Shown in pieces: positions 51,830-58,699 of a stretch of DNA of 64,000 bases (within the stretch, counting starts at the first letter, position 1; every line of letters starts with the position of its first letter). The position numbers and the translations under genes were made by a program. The notes under the pieces are model-generated. The model was not told the origin of the DNA, did not search any database, and was given only the letters and a program-made list of their open reading frames with translations. The stretch comes from CALAED01 sp036378315 (GTDB lineage: Bacteria > Actinomycetota > Actinomycetes > Streptosporangiales > Streptosporangiaceae), in NCBI GenBank assembly GCA_036378315.1, contig DASUWU010000074.1, positions 1-64,000 on the forward strand. The letters are read 5' to 3'.

Positions 51830-51944
51830 CGTCCGCTCCTCACCCGCCGGCGCCCCCTCCGGGCGCCTTCACCAAGGAGTCGGAGCGGCCACGGCGTTCT
51901 CTACATCCACCCCCAACCCTTCCATCCCCGCACGCCGCCGGCCG

Positions 51945-53180
51945 TCAGGAGCGGACGACCTGATCGAGTGGGGTCGCGGGGTCGGCGAGTTTGTCGCGGT
52001 CGACGGGGGCCGCGGAGCGGATGAGCTCACCCAGCCGGTCGGTGACGTCCCAGACGTTCACGTTCATCGCGGCGATGACCGTGTCGTGGCCGTTGTGGCG
52101 GTGGAGCCAGAAGGCGATGAACTCCCGGCCGGCCACGTCGCCCCGGACGAGGACGTCGTCGTTCAGGCCGGGCGGGACGTAGCCGGTGTACTCCATGCCC
52201 AGGTCGTACTGGTCGGTGTAGAAGTAGGGCAGCCGGTCGTACACGGCGGGCCGGTCGAGCATGCCGCGAGCCGCGACGGCGGGCTGGTTGAGGGCGTTGG
52301 CCCAGTGCTCGACGCGCAGATGCCTGCCCAGGTGGGGGTGGTAGGCGCTGGCGACGTCCCCAGCGGCGAAGATGTCGGGATCGCTCGTGCGCAGGCCGGC
52401 CGTGGTCTCGATGCCGTTGCCGACGGTCAGTCCGGCCGCGGCGGCCAGGCCGGTGTTGGGAATGGCGCCGATGCCGGCCACGACGGCGTCGGCGTCGACG
52501 TGGGTGCCGTCCTCCAGCCGCACGCCGGTCGCGGTGACCTCGGCGAGGCGTGCGCCCAGCCGCAGATCGACGCCGTGATCGCGGTGCAGGTCGGCGAAGA
52601 CGGCACCCATCGTCGGGCCGAGAGAGCCCGCCAGCGGCTGCGGCTGAGCCTCGATCACGGTGACCTCGACATCGGCGGCGCGGGCCGCGGCCGCGGTTTC
52701 CAGGCCGATCCAGCCGCCGCCGATGACGACGATCCGGCCGGCGCCGGCCAGCGTTTCGCGCAGGAGATCGCTGTCGTCGACGGTCCGCAGGTACCGCACG
52801 GTGTCGCGGTCATGCCCGGGGACCGTCAACCGGCGCGGGGCGGCGCCGGTGCACAACAGCAGCTTGTCGTAGGTGACCGCGGCGCCGTCGGACAGGCTGA
52901 CCCGGCGAGCGGCCCGGTCGATGCCGGTGACCGCGATGCCGCGGCGCAGGTCGATCTCCTGATCGCGGTACCAGGCCGCGTCATGCACAAAGATCTTGTC
53001 GCGTTCCGACGTGCCCTGCAGATAGTCCTTCGACAGCGGAGGCCGCTCATAGGGCAGGTGCGGTTCCTCGCCGATCACGACGATCCGGCCGTCGAAACCC
53101 TCGGTGCGCAGCGCCTCGGCGGCCTTGGCCCCGGCCAGGCCCCCTCCGGCGACAACAAACGTGGCGGATGCCGACATCAT
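51945..53180 (-). CDS. FAD-dependent ferredoxin reductase-type oxidoreductase
   Basis: 411 residues. FAD motif VVAGGGLAGAKAAEAL and NAD motif VVIGGGWIGLETAAAA, the LPYERPPLSKDYL signature of ferredoxin/rubredoxin reductases (BphA4 type), DPDIFAAGDVASAYHP and a C-terminal reductase domain (IAAMNVNVWDVTDRLGELI). It should transfer NAD(P)H electrons to a [2Fe-2S] protein not present here. ATG 53180 or 53177 is the start; GGGAG lies 5 nt upstream. It is the last gene after doxX-like and folE, separated from folE by a 9-bp repeat tract. Confidence 0.9.
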   Translation of the reverse strand: MMSASATFVVAGGGLAGAKAAEALRTEGFDGRIVVIGEEPHLPYERPPLSKDYLQGTSERDKIFVHDAAWYRDQEIDLRRGIAVTGIDRAARRVSLSDGAAVTYDKLLLCTGAAPRRLTVPGHDRDTVRYLRTVDDSDLLRETLAGAGRIVVIGGGWIGLETAAAARAADVEVTVIEAQPQPLAGSLGPTMGAVFADLHRDHGVDLRLGARLAEVTATGVRLEDGTHVDADAVVAGIGAIPNTGLAAAAGLTVGNGIETTAGLRTSDPDIFAAGDVASAYHPHLGRHLRVEHWANALNQPAVAARGMLDRPAVYDRLPYFYTDQYDLGMEYTGYVPPGLNDDVLVRGDVAGREFIAFWLHRHNGHDTVIAAMNVNVWDVTDRLGELIRSAAPVDRDKLADPATPLDQVVRS

Positions 53181-53212
53181 GGTTCTCCCGTCGACTCGGT
53201 AAGACGTACTGG

Positions 53213-53255
53213 TGGACTGTGTGGACTGTGTGGACTGCCTGGTGGGTGGACTGTG
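53213..53255. repeat. 9-bp tandem repeat between folE and the reductase gene
   Basis: TGGACTGTG at 53213-53221 and 53222-53230, TGGACTGCC at 53231-53239, and a fourth copy at 53247-53255 after TGGTGGG. The tract fills most of the 92-bp gap before the reductase start and would be in the leader of that gene, or in the intercistronic mRNA. Confidence 0.85.
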
Positions 53256-53272
53256 TTCCGACCGGGCGCCGA

Positions 53273-53908
53273 CTAGGTGCTGACGCCGGCCAAGGCGAAG
53301 AACTCCTGCCGCGAGCGCGCATCGTCGCGGAGCAGTCCCTGCAGCGCCGACGTCACCGTCCTGGACCCGCCGGCTCGCACGCCGCGCAGCGACATGCACA
53401 GGTGCTCGGCCTCGATCACGACACCGACACCCCGCGGGGCGAGATGCAGCTGCAGCCAGTCGGCCACCTGTTTCGTCAGCCGTTCCTGCACCTGCAGATC
53501 CCGGGCGAACAGCTCGACGACGCGGGCCGCCTTCGACAGCCCGAGGATGCGCTCACCAGGGAGGTAGCCGACGTGCGCCACCCCATGGAACGGCAACAGG
53601 TGATGCTCGCACAGCGACTGCACCGGAATACCCCGGGCGACGACCAACTCGTCGTAGCCCTCCTCGTTGGGAAAGGTCGTCAGGTTGAACTCGCGCGGCG
53701 CGAGCAACTCGGCATAGGCGTGCGCGACCCGCCTCGGCGTGTCGGCCAGATGCTCGCCGGCCGGATCCCGCCCGAGGGCGGTCAGCAGGTCGGCCACCGC
53801 GCGCTCCGCCGCCTCCAGATCGACGCTGCCGCGCTCCCTGACCACCCGCAGGTGCCGCTGGGAATCGGGGGAGTGCGCCGCGGGCCACTGCGTCGCCGGG
53901 CCGGTCAT
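53273..53908 (-). CDS. folE: GTP cyclohydrolase I
   Basis: 211 residues, usual length. Zinc ligands are in SLCEHHLLPFHG (Cys and His) and EAEHLCMSLRG (Cys); the substrate-binding HVGYLPGERILGLSKAARVVELFARDLQVQERLTKQVAD is well preserved. It makes dihydroneopterin triphosphate from GTP for folate or other pterins. It is not with folP/folB/folK here, so it may be an extra copy. The start overlaps the doxX-like stop by four bases. Confidence 0.94.
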   Translation of the reverse strand: MTGPATQWPAAHSPDSQRHLRVVRERGSVDLEAAERAVADLLTALGRDPAGEHLADTPRRVAHAYAELLAPREFNLTTFPNEEGYDELVVARGIPVQSLCEHHLLPFHGVAHVGYLPGERILGLSKAARVVELFARDLQVQERLTKQVADWLQLHLAPRGVGVVIEAEHLCMSLRGVRAGGSRTVTSALQGLLRDDARSRQEFFALAGVST

Positions 53909-54348
53909 GCCGCCCGCCGCCCGCGGTGGGCGGGCGCGTACCGCACCGCCAAACGGGCGAGCGCCACGGCGGCGGCCAACAGACCGAAGTCACGCAGCGC
54001 CACGTCGTAGAAGCCGGGGACCGTCAGCAGGTTGACGACGATCCCGGCCAGCCAGGCGGCGACGAGCGGACCGCCGAACCGCGGCGCCGCGGCCACCACG
54101 ACACCAGCCGCGATCTCCACCACACCAACGGCGTACATCGCCTGCTGCGCCGTGCCCGGCACGATCCCGTCGATCCACGGGGCGAGGTACTGCGGCCAAT
54201 CGACCAGAACATTGGCGAACTTGTCCAGCCCGAACAGCACGGGCGCCACGGTGAACACGCTCCGTAGAACGACAAATGCCTGGTAAGCGGGGTCGGACCA
54301 CGACACCCGTCCGGCCGGCTCGGCGGGGGACACCTCGACATCCACCAC
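53905..54348 (-). CDS. DoxX-like membrane protein
   Basis: 147 residues, four membrane helices (e.g. LRSVFTVAPVLFGLDKFANVLVDW; AMYAVGVVEIAAGVVVAA; LVAAWLAGIVVNLLTVPGF; LLAAAVALARLAVRYA). The DoxX family occurs in thiosulfate- and quinone-linked redox systems and in oxidative-stress membrane complexes. GTG 54348 follows GGAGGAG. It is the first gene of the doxX-folE-reductase operon, whose promoter (54379-54407) is close to consensus. Confidence 0.85.
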   Translation of the reverse strand: MVDVEVSPAEPAGRVSWSDPAYQAFVVLRSVFTVAPVLFGLDKFANVLVDWPQYLAPWIDGIVPGTAQQAMYAVGVVEIAAGVVVAAAPRFGGPLVAAWLAGIVVNLLTVPGFYDVALRDFGLLAAAVALARLAVRYAPAHRGRRAA

Positions 54349-54378
54349 GACTCCTCCTTCTATCGATGACTTGAGTTA

Positions 54379-54407
54379 ACATTAGAAGGTGGCCCGGATT
54401 TAGTCAA
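54379..54407 (-). promoter_or_regulatory. Promoter of the doxX-folE-reductase operon
   Basis: On the minus strand TTGACT (54402-54407), 17-bp spacer, TAATGT (54379-54384). AGTTAAC and AGTCAAC each followed by GAAGGTG (about 54374-54390 and 54402-54415) make an imperfect direct repeat that could be the binding site of the adjacent regulator. Confidence 0.65.
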
Positions 54408-54424
54408 CGAAGGTGATTTTTAGA

Positions 54425-55144
54425 ATGGGTGAGGTCGACGGGACGTGGCTGGCGGACGTCTCCGCCGTCGCGGCGCTGCACGAACCGACCCGGCGCCGCC
54501 TGTATGAGTTCGTGGTGCGCAGGCCCGAGCCGGTGAGCCGGGACCAGGCCGCCGACGCGGTGGGGGCGCCACGCCCCACGGTCGCCTTCCACCTGGACAA
54601 GCTGGTCGCCGAAGGACTGCTCGAAGTCGTCTACGAAAGGCGCAGCGGCCGCACCGGCCCCGGCGCCGGCCGGCCGGCCAAGCTGTACCGGCGCGCATCC
54701 CAACAGATCACGGTGTCGCTGCCTGACCGGCGCTACGAGCTCGCCGCCCGGCTGCTCGCCGACGCCGTCCACGAGGCGCAAAGCTCCGGAGAGTCACCGC
54801 GCGCCGTACTCGACCGGCGTGCCCGCGAACTGGGCCGCCGGCTCGGTCGGGAACTGGACCGGCAAGCCCACGCGGACCTCATGGGGGCGCTGGAAACCCT
54901 CGGGTTCGAGCCACGCACCAGGGGGGACACGATCGTCCTCGCCAACTGTCCCTTCCACAACCTGGCGCGCCGGCACACGGAACTGGTGTGCGGAATGAAC
55001 CTGTGCCTCCTCGGCGGGCTGCTCGACGGACTCACCGAACATGACGTCACCGCACGCCTCGAACCAGCCCCGGAACACTGCTGCGTCCGTTTCCACCCGG
55101 CCCAGGACGCCCCGCCCGACCAGGGCCCACCCCATGGTCGATAA
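54425..55144 (+). CDS. SufR-like winged-helix regulator with cysteine-rich C-terminus
   Basis: 239 residues. The N-terminal winged helix (HEPTRRRLYEFVVRR; PVSRDQAADAVGAPRPTVAFHLDKLVAEGLLEVVYERR) is ArsR/DeoR-like. The C-terminal half has Cys175, Cys189, Cys194 and a Cys219-Cys220 pair in CPFHNLARRHTELVCGMNLC and HCCVRF. This is the COG2345 layout, in which SufR binds an Fe-S cluster. It therefore probably senses iron, O2 or NO and controls the divergent doxX-folE-reductase operon. ATG 54425 is preferred; GTG 54413 has no ribosome site. Confidence 0.85.
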   Translation: MGEVDGTWLADVSAVAALHEPTRRRLYEFVVRRPEPVSRDQAADAVGAPRPTVAFHLDKLVAEGLLEVVYERRSGRTGPGAGRPAKLYRRASQQITVSLPDRRYELAARLLADAVHEAQSSGESPRAVLDRRARELGRRLGRELDRQAHADLMGALETLGFEPRTRGDTIVLANCPFHNLARRHTELVCGMNLCLLGGLLDGLTEHDVTARLEPAPEHCCVRFHPAQDAPPDQGPPHGR

Positions 55145-55154
55145 TGCACATTAT
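55141..55154. repeat. AT-rich palindrome at convergent gene ends
   Basis: ATAATG-CA-CATTAT spans the stop codon of the SufR-like regulator (55142-55144) and the end of the coiled-coil gene (55156). It has perfect 6-bp arms. It is too short and AT-rich to be a strong terminator. Confidence 0.6.
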
Positions 55155-55155
55155 G

Positions 55156-56346
55156 TTAAGTAGAGACCTTGTCCCCGTCTCCTGGTTCCGCCGCGAGCAC
55201 CTGGCTGTCCGCGTCGATGGCCGAGGCTTGGAGCTTGGCGGTGGCGAGAGCGGCGCGGTCCCGTTGGGCGTCGGCTTCGGCCCGGTAGCGGTCACGTTCG
55301 GACTCCGCATGCCGGACAAGGCGCTGGAGCGCACTGTTCTCCGCGGCGGCCATCGCCGCTTCCTGGCGGGCCCGGGCGGCCTCCTGGTCGGCGGCGTCGG
55401 CGCGTTCCCGCTGCCGCTCGACCTCGCGATGGAGGGCGTCGCGGTCATGGGTGACCTGTTGGAGCAGGGCGCGCAGGGTGTGCGCCTCGGTTTCGGCTTG
55501 GGTCCTGGCGTCCCGCTCCCGGTCGGCCGCCGCTGACGCCGCCGCGTGCGCGGCCTGGAGCTCGGTGACGGTCTGGCGGTGCTGTTCGACCTGCGCGTCG
55601 GCGGCGGCGAGGTCGGCACTCAGTCCGGTGATCTTGGTTTGTGCCTCGCTCAGCGCTTCGGCGGAGGCGGCCACCTGAGCCTCCGCGGAGTCGCGGGCGT
55701 GTCGCTCGGTGTGCAGGGCGCTGGCGGTCTCGGTCAGCCGCGCCTGAAGGGCCCGTTCCGCCGCGATGGCGGCCGCGGTGCGCTGTTCGGCGGCGACGGC
55801 GCGTTCGTCTGCCGCCTTCTCGCGGGCCTGCGCTTCCCTCGCGGCGCCGGCGGCCGCGGCGGCCTTGTGTTCGGCGGCGCGGGCGCGGGCCCTGGCCTCG
55901 GCGGTGTCGTGGCGGGCGACGGCGGCCGCCTTCTCCGCGCGTTCGGCCTGCTGTTCGGCGGTGACGGCGCGTTGGAGCGCGCCGTCGTTGATCGCGGCGA
56001 GTTGGCCGGTGAGTGCTTCGAGGAGCGGGCTGAGGCTGGTGGCGAGCCGCTCGGCGTGCGCGACGCCGGCGTCGGTGGTGGTCGCGGCGGCTTTGCGGCG
56101 CAGGTAGGCGGCGCGGTCGCGGTGGCGGGGTGAGCAGTATTGCGGGGGCTGGCCGCCCTTGCGTTTGCCGTCGTGGTCGGTGGCGGGTTCGGGAAGCGGG
56201 TTGGGGCAGTCCTCGAAGGCGTTGAGGCCGCACTGTCCTGGGGCGAACGCGCGTTCGCCGGGCAGCGGCGCCACCGGTTCCTGTGCTGGCTCGGGTGCTG
56301 GTGCCGGGTCGGCGGCGATGGCGGCCGGCTCGTCTGTGGGGCCCAT
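55156..56346 (-). CDS. Zinc-finger/coiled-coil protein, KfrA-like
   Basis: 396 residues. The N-terminal part carries a possible zinc site, CGLNAFEDCPN then QYCSPRHRDRAAYLRRKAA (C-X7-C...C-X3-H), a pattern found in small DNA-binding fingers of actinobacteria. Residues from about 110 to 375 are an almost continuous Ala/Glu/Arg/Gln heptad coiled coil (AEQQAERAEKAAAVARHDTA and similar). This resembles KfrA-type plasmid and segregation proteins in plan, not in clear sequence. TACTCT (56354-56359, minus strand) ends 7 nt before the ATG, so it is leaderless. It is divergent from a recombinase gene. Confidence 0.78.
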   Translation of the reverse strand: MGPTDEPAAIAADPAPAPEPAQEPVAPLPGERAFAPGQCGLNAFEDCPNPLPEPATDHDGKRKGGQPPQYCSPRHRDRAAYLRRKAAATTTDAGVAHAERLATSLSPLLEALTGQLAAINDGALQRAVTAEQQAERAEKAAAVARHDTAEARARARAAEHKAAAAAGAAREAQAREKAADERAVAAEQRTAAAIAAERALQARLTETASALHTERHARDSAEAQVAASAEALSEAQTKITGLSADLAAADAQVEQHRQTVTELQAAHAAASAAADRERDARTQAETEAHTLRALLQQVTHDRDALHREVERQRERADAADQEAARARQEAAMAAAENSALQRLVRHAESERDRYRAEADAQRDRAALATAKLQASAIDADSQVLAAEPGDGDKVST

Positions 56347-56422
56347 GCGGGCAAGAGTAGTGAAGATGCTCGGTAAGCCGTACGGGTTAAGGGTTTCTCG
56401 TATGACTTACGCGGTTGTAGTT

Positions 56423-56450
56423 ATAGACGTTAACGACGGTTATCGTCTAT
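56423..56450. promoter_or_regulatory. Dyad in the recombinase/coiled-coil intergenic region
   Basis: ATAGACG (56423-56429) and CGTCTAT (56444-56450) are perfect 7-bp arms with a 14-bp spacer that contains part of CGTTAACG (56428-56435). It lies at the expected -35 zone of the recombinase promoter, TACCTT (56461-56466). It may be an operator or a recombination site. Confidence 0.5.
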
Positions 56451-56473
56451 GTACCGGCGCTACCTTCTGTGGC

Positions 56474-57517
56474 ATGACCGTTGCCCCGCAACCCTCCGTG
56501 CAGCCCTCTGTCCGTCCCCCGTCCCCGGCGGTCGTCGCGTCGCCGGGACGGTATCTGCTGACCGGGGAGCCTCCCGCGCGGACGGCCGCGGACCTGGCGC
56601 GGCTGCTGCGGGCGATCGGCCTGGACGAGTCCGTGTTGAACGCGACGGCGGTGTGGCTGGCCCGCTACGAGGGCCGTAGCGCCGCGACGGTCCGCGGCTA
56701 CGTGCGCGACTGCGGGTGGTGGGCCGCCTGGTGCGCGCACCACGGGATCGACCCCACCGCCGCGACCGCGCTGGCCGCCGACGCCTACGCCGCCGCGCTC
56801 GGCACCAGCGGCCTGTCCAGGGCCTCCCAGGCGCGCCGGCTCGCGGCCGCCTCCTCGTGGATCGCGAGCCTCATCCGGGTCGAGGCCGCCGACCGCAACC
56901 CGTTCGCCGGACAGGACCGGCCGTCGGTCGACGCCGCCGGGCGCGGCGCCCGCGGCCTCACCCTGCGCCAGGTCGAGGATCTGCTCGCCGCCGCGGATCG
57001 GTACGGGCATCCGCGCACCCGCACCAGGACCCGCCTGCTCATCACGCTGGCCGTGGTGACCCTCGCCCGTTCGGCGACCCTGCGGGCGATCCGGGTGGAC
57101 GACCTCGGTCACGACTCAGGCCACGACACGCTCGACCTCACCGTCAAAGGAGGCCGCAGGCTGCGGGTGCCGCTCCCCCCGTTCGCGCTGGCGGCGGTCG
57201 ACGCGCATCTGGCGGTGCGCGGCCGGCATCCGGGCCCGCTCCTGGAGACCTCGGCGGGCAAGGCCATGGCGCCGTCGCAGGTGTTCACCACCGTCGCCGG
57301 GGTCGCCGAACTCGCGGGTCTGTCGAAAATCACACCGCACAGCCTCCGGGCGACCGGGATCACGCTCCTGCTGGATGCCGGGGTGTCGATCGAGTTGATC
57401 GCCGAGCTCGCCGGGCATGCCGATGTGCGGACCACCAAGGTCTACGACCGCAGGTCGGGCCGCCGCCTGTCCCGCTCCCCCGCCCACAAGCTCGCCACGA
57501 TGCTCGACCACACATGA
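56474..57517 (+). CDS. Tyrosine recombinase/integrase
   Basis: 347 residues. The N-terminal SAM-like DNA-binding domain (RTAADLARLLRAIGLDES..., VRGYVRDCGWWAAWCAHHGIDP) precedes the catalytic domain with Arg199, Lys225, His289, Arg292, His315 and nucleophile Tyr324 (HSLRATG; GHADVRTTKVYDRR). All residues of the R-K-H-R-H-Y set are present, so it should be active. It is XerC/D- or phage-integrase-like. TACCTT ends 7 nt before ATG 56474, a leaderless start. There is no tRNA or att site beside it. Confidence 0.9.
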   Translation: MTVAPQPSVQPSVRPPSPAVVASPGRYLLTGEPPARTAADLARLLRAIGLDESVLNATAVWLARYEGRSAATVRGYVRDCGWWAAWCAHHGIDPTAATALAADAYAAALGTSGLSRASQARRLAAASSWIASLIRVEAADRNPFAGQDRPSVDAAGRGARGLTLRQVEDLLAAADRYGHPRTRTRTRLLITLAVVTLARSATLRAIRVDDLGHDSGHDTLDLTVKGGRRLRVPLPPFALAAVDAHLAVRGRHPGPLLETSAGKAMAPSQVFTTVAGVAELAGLSKITPHSLRATGITLLLDAGVSIELIAELAGHADVRTTKVYDRRSGRRLSRSPAHKLATMLDHT

Positions 57518-57558
57518 CACCGCCCAGGACCGCTGATCACGAGGCCGGCCGGCGCCGG

Positions 57559-58359
57559 TCAGCGATCCGCTGAGGCCGGGGCGGCGCCGGGGTTGGGCCA
57601 GGGGTTGCGAGCGCAGCCGTCGAGGGACTTGGTCTGCTGCATCATGACGGGCGCGGGCCAGCCAGGACCGGGGCAGGGCTCGTGGCCGTGCCCGAGGGCG
57701 TGCCCGACCTCGTGGCTGATGAGGTATTCGCGGTAGGAGGCGAGGTCATCGCCGTAGCTGGCGGCGCCGGTGCCCCACCGCATCGCGTTGATGATCGCGC
57801 GGGGGCTGTGCCAGCACGACAGCTGTCCCCCGGTGTTCAGCGGCAGGCACCGCGTCGCCGACAGCGCCGGGCTGGACAGGGACACCACGAACCGGACCGG
57901 GCCATGGTCGGTGCGCGCGAACCGCATGCGTCCGCCGGCGCCCCAGCCGCGCGGATCGTTGAGGATGCGGTGGACGGCGGCGGCGAAGTCCACGCCGCGG
58001 AACGGCAGGCCCCGCTCGACCTCCACCATGTAGCCGACCAGCTCGCCGCGCCCGCCGCGCGGCGGGCGGGCCGCGCCGGGGACGATCGCGTAGCTGCCGC
58101 CGGCGGCGTACGGCACCCGCACCCGCGGCGGCTGGGCGCGCCCGCCGACGGCGAAGGCGTGGCGGAGCGTCCGCCCGGTGACCGGCGCGGCGGACCGGCG
58201 GTCCGTGGCCGGCCTTTGGACGCGGTCGTGGCCGTGGCCGAGTGCGACGCCGGCCGCGGCGCACGCGAGCAGGACCACGAAGGCTCCGCCGGCCAGCGCG
58301 GCGCGCCGGCGCGGGCCGCGCGGCGTCTTCTCCCCCGGCCTGGAGCGGTCGTCCCCCAT
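57559..58359 (-). CDS. DUF3152 secreted metalloprotease-like protein
   Basis: 266 residues. A basic N-terminus and one hydrophobic segment (AALAGGAFVVLLACAAAGVALG) act as signal or anchor. The DUF3152 domain contains HEVGHALGHGHEPC, an HExxHxxGH zinc site as in metzincins, near the C-terminus. The central segment RFVVSLSSPALSATRCLPL and the disulfide-prone cysteines fit an extracytoplasmic protein. ATG 58359 follows GAGGGGGA at 4 nt; upstream codons in the frame are not supported. Confidence 0.88.
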   Translation of the reverse strand: MGDDRSRPGEKTPRGPRRRAALAGGAFVVLLACAAAGVALGHGHDRVQRPATDRRSAAPVTGRTLRHAFAVGGRAQPPRVRVPYAAGGSYAIVPGAARPPRGGRGELVGYMVEVERGLPFRGVDFAAAVHRILNDPRGWGAGGRMRFARTDHGPVRFVVSLSSPALSATRCLPLNTGGQLSCWHSPRAIINAMRWGTGAASYGDDLASYREYLISHEVGHALGHGHEPCPGPGWPAPVMMQQTKSLDGCARNPWPNPGAAPASADR

Positions 58360-58685
58360 CGGTCCCCCTCGGGTCCTCCCGGTCCCGTCGAAGGCCATGA
58401 TCGCTCAGGTTGCCGCGGTGGGCGCGGTCGCCACACCCACCGGGTCCCCTGTCCCCCGATCTTGATCGGGTCTTGGCCGGGCGGCGGGACGTACCTGACC
58501 GGCCGGCATCGGCACTGGCCCCGGCGTCGGGGAATCCGCGGGCGGCGGTCCGCCGTAACTTCAGAGGGGTGCTGAATGCCCGCCGCGTTGCCGCGCGTCG
58601 CCCGGGCGGCGCCTCGCCGTACGGCGGGTCGCCCCTCCTCCGCCGGGTGAGGCGGTGCCTGATCCACCCGCTCGCGCCAGACGGG
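58360..58685. other. 326-bp intergenic region with long inverted repeat
   Basis: No gene is seen. The right half is bounded by perfect 13-bp inverted repeats (58566-58578 and 58687-58699) and has an internal palindrome CGCCGTACGGCG. The left half may hold the promoter of the DUF3152 gene but no clear -35/-10 pair was found. Confidence 0.5.
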
Positions 58686-58699
58686 TCATTCAGCACCCC
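58566..58699. repeat. 134-bp unit bounded by 13-bp inverted repeats
   Basis: GGGGTGCTGAATG (58566-58578) and CATTCAGCACCCC (58687-58699), 108 bp apart. The right arm covers the stop and last four codons of the DUF885 gene. No target duplication is visible. A miniature transposable element, a long-range terminator or a structured RNA are all possible. Confidence 0.65.

Noticed and set aside
56159..56473. N-terminal extension of the recombinase to 452 residues
   Set aside because: The extension overlaps the divergent coiled-coil gene and its promoter; ATG 56474 has a -10 at 7 nt.
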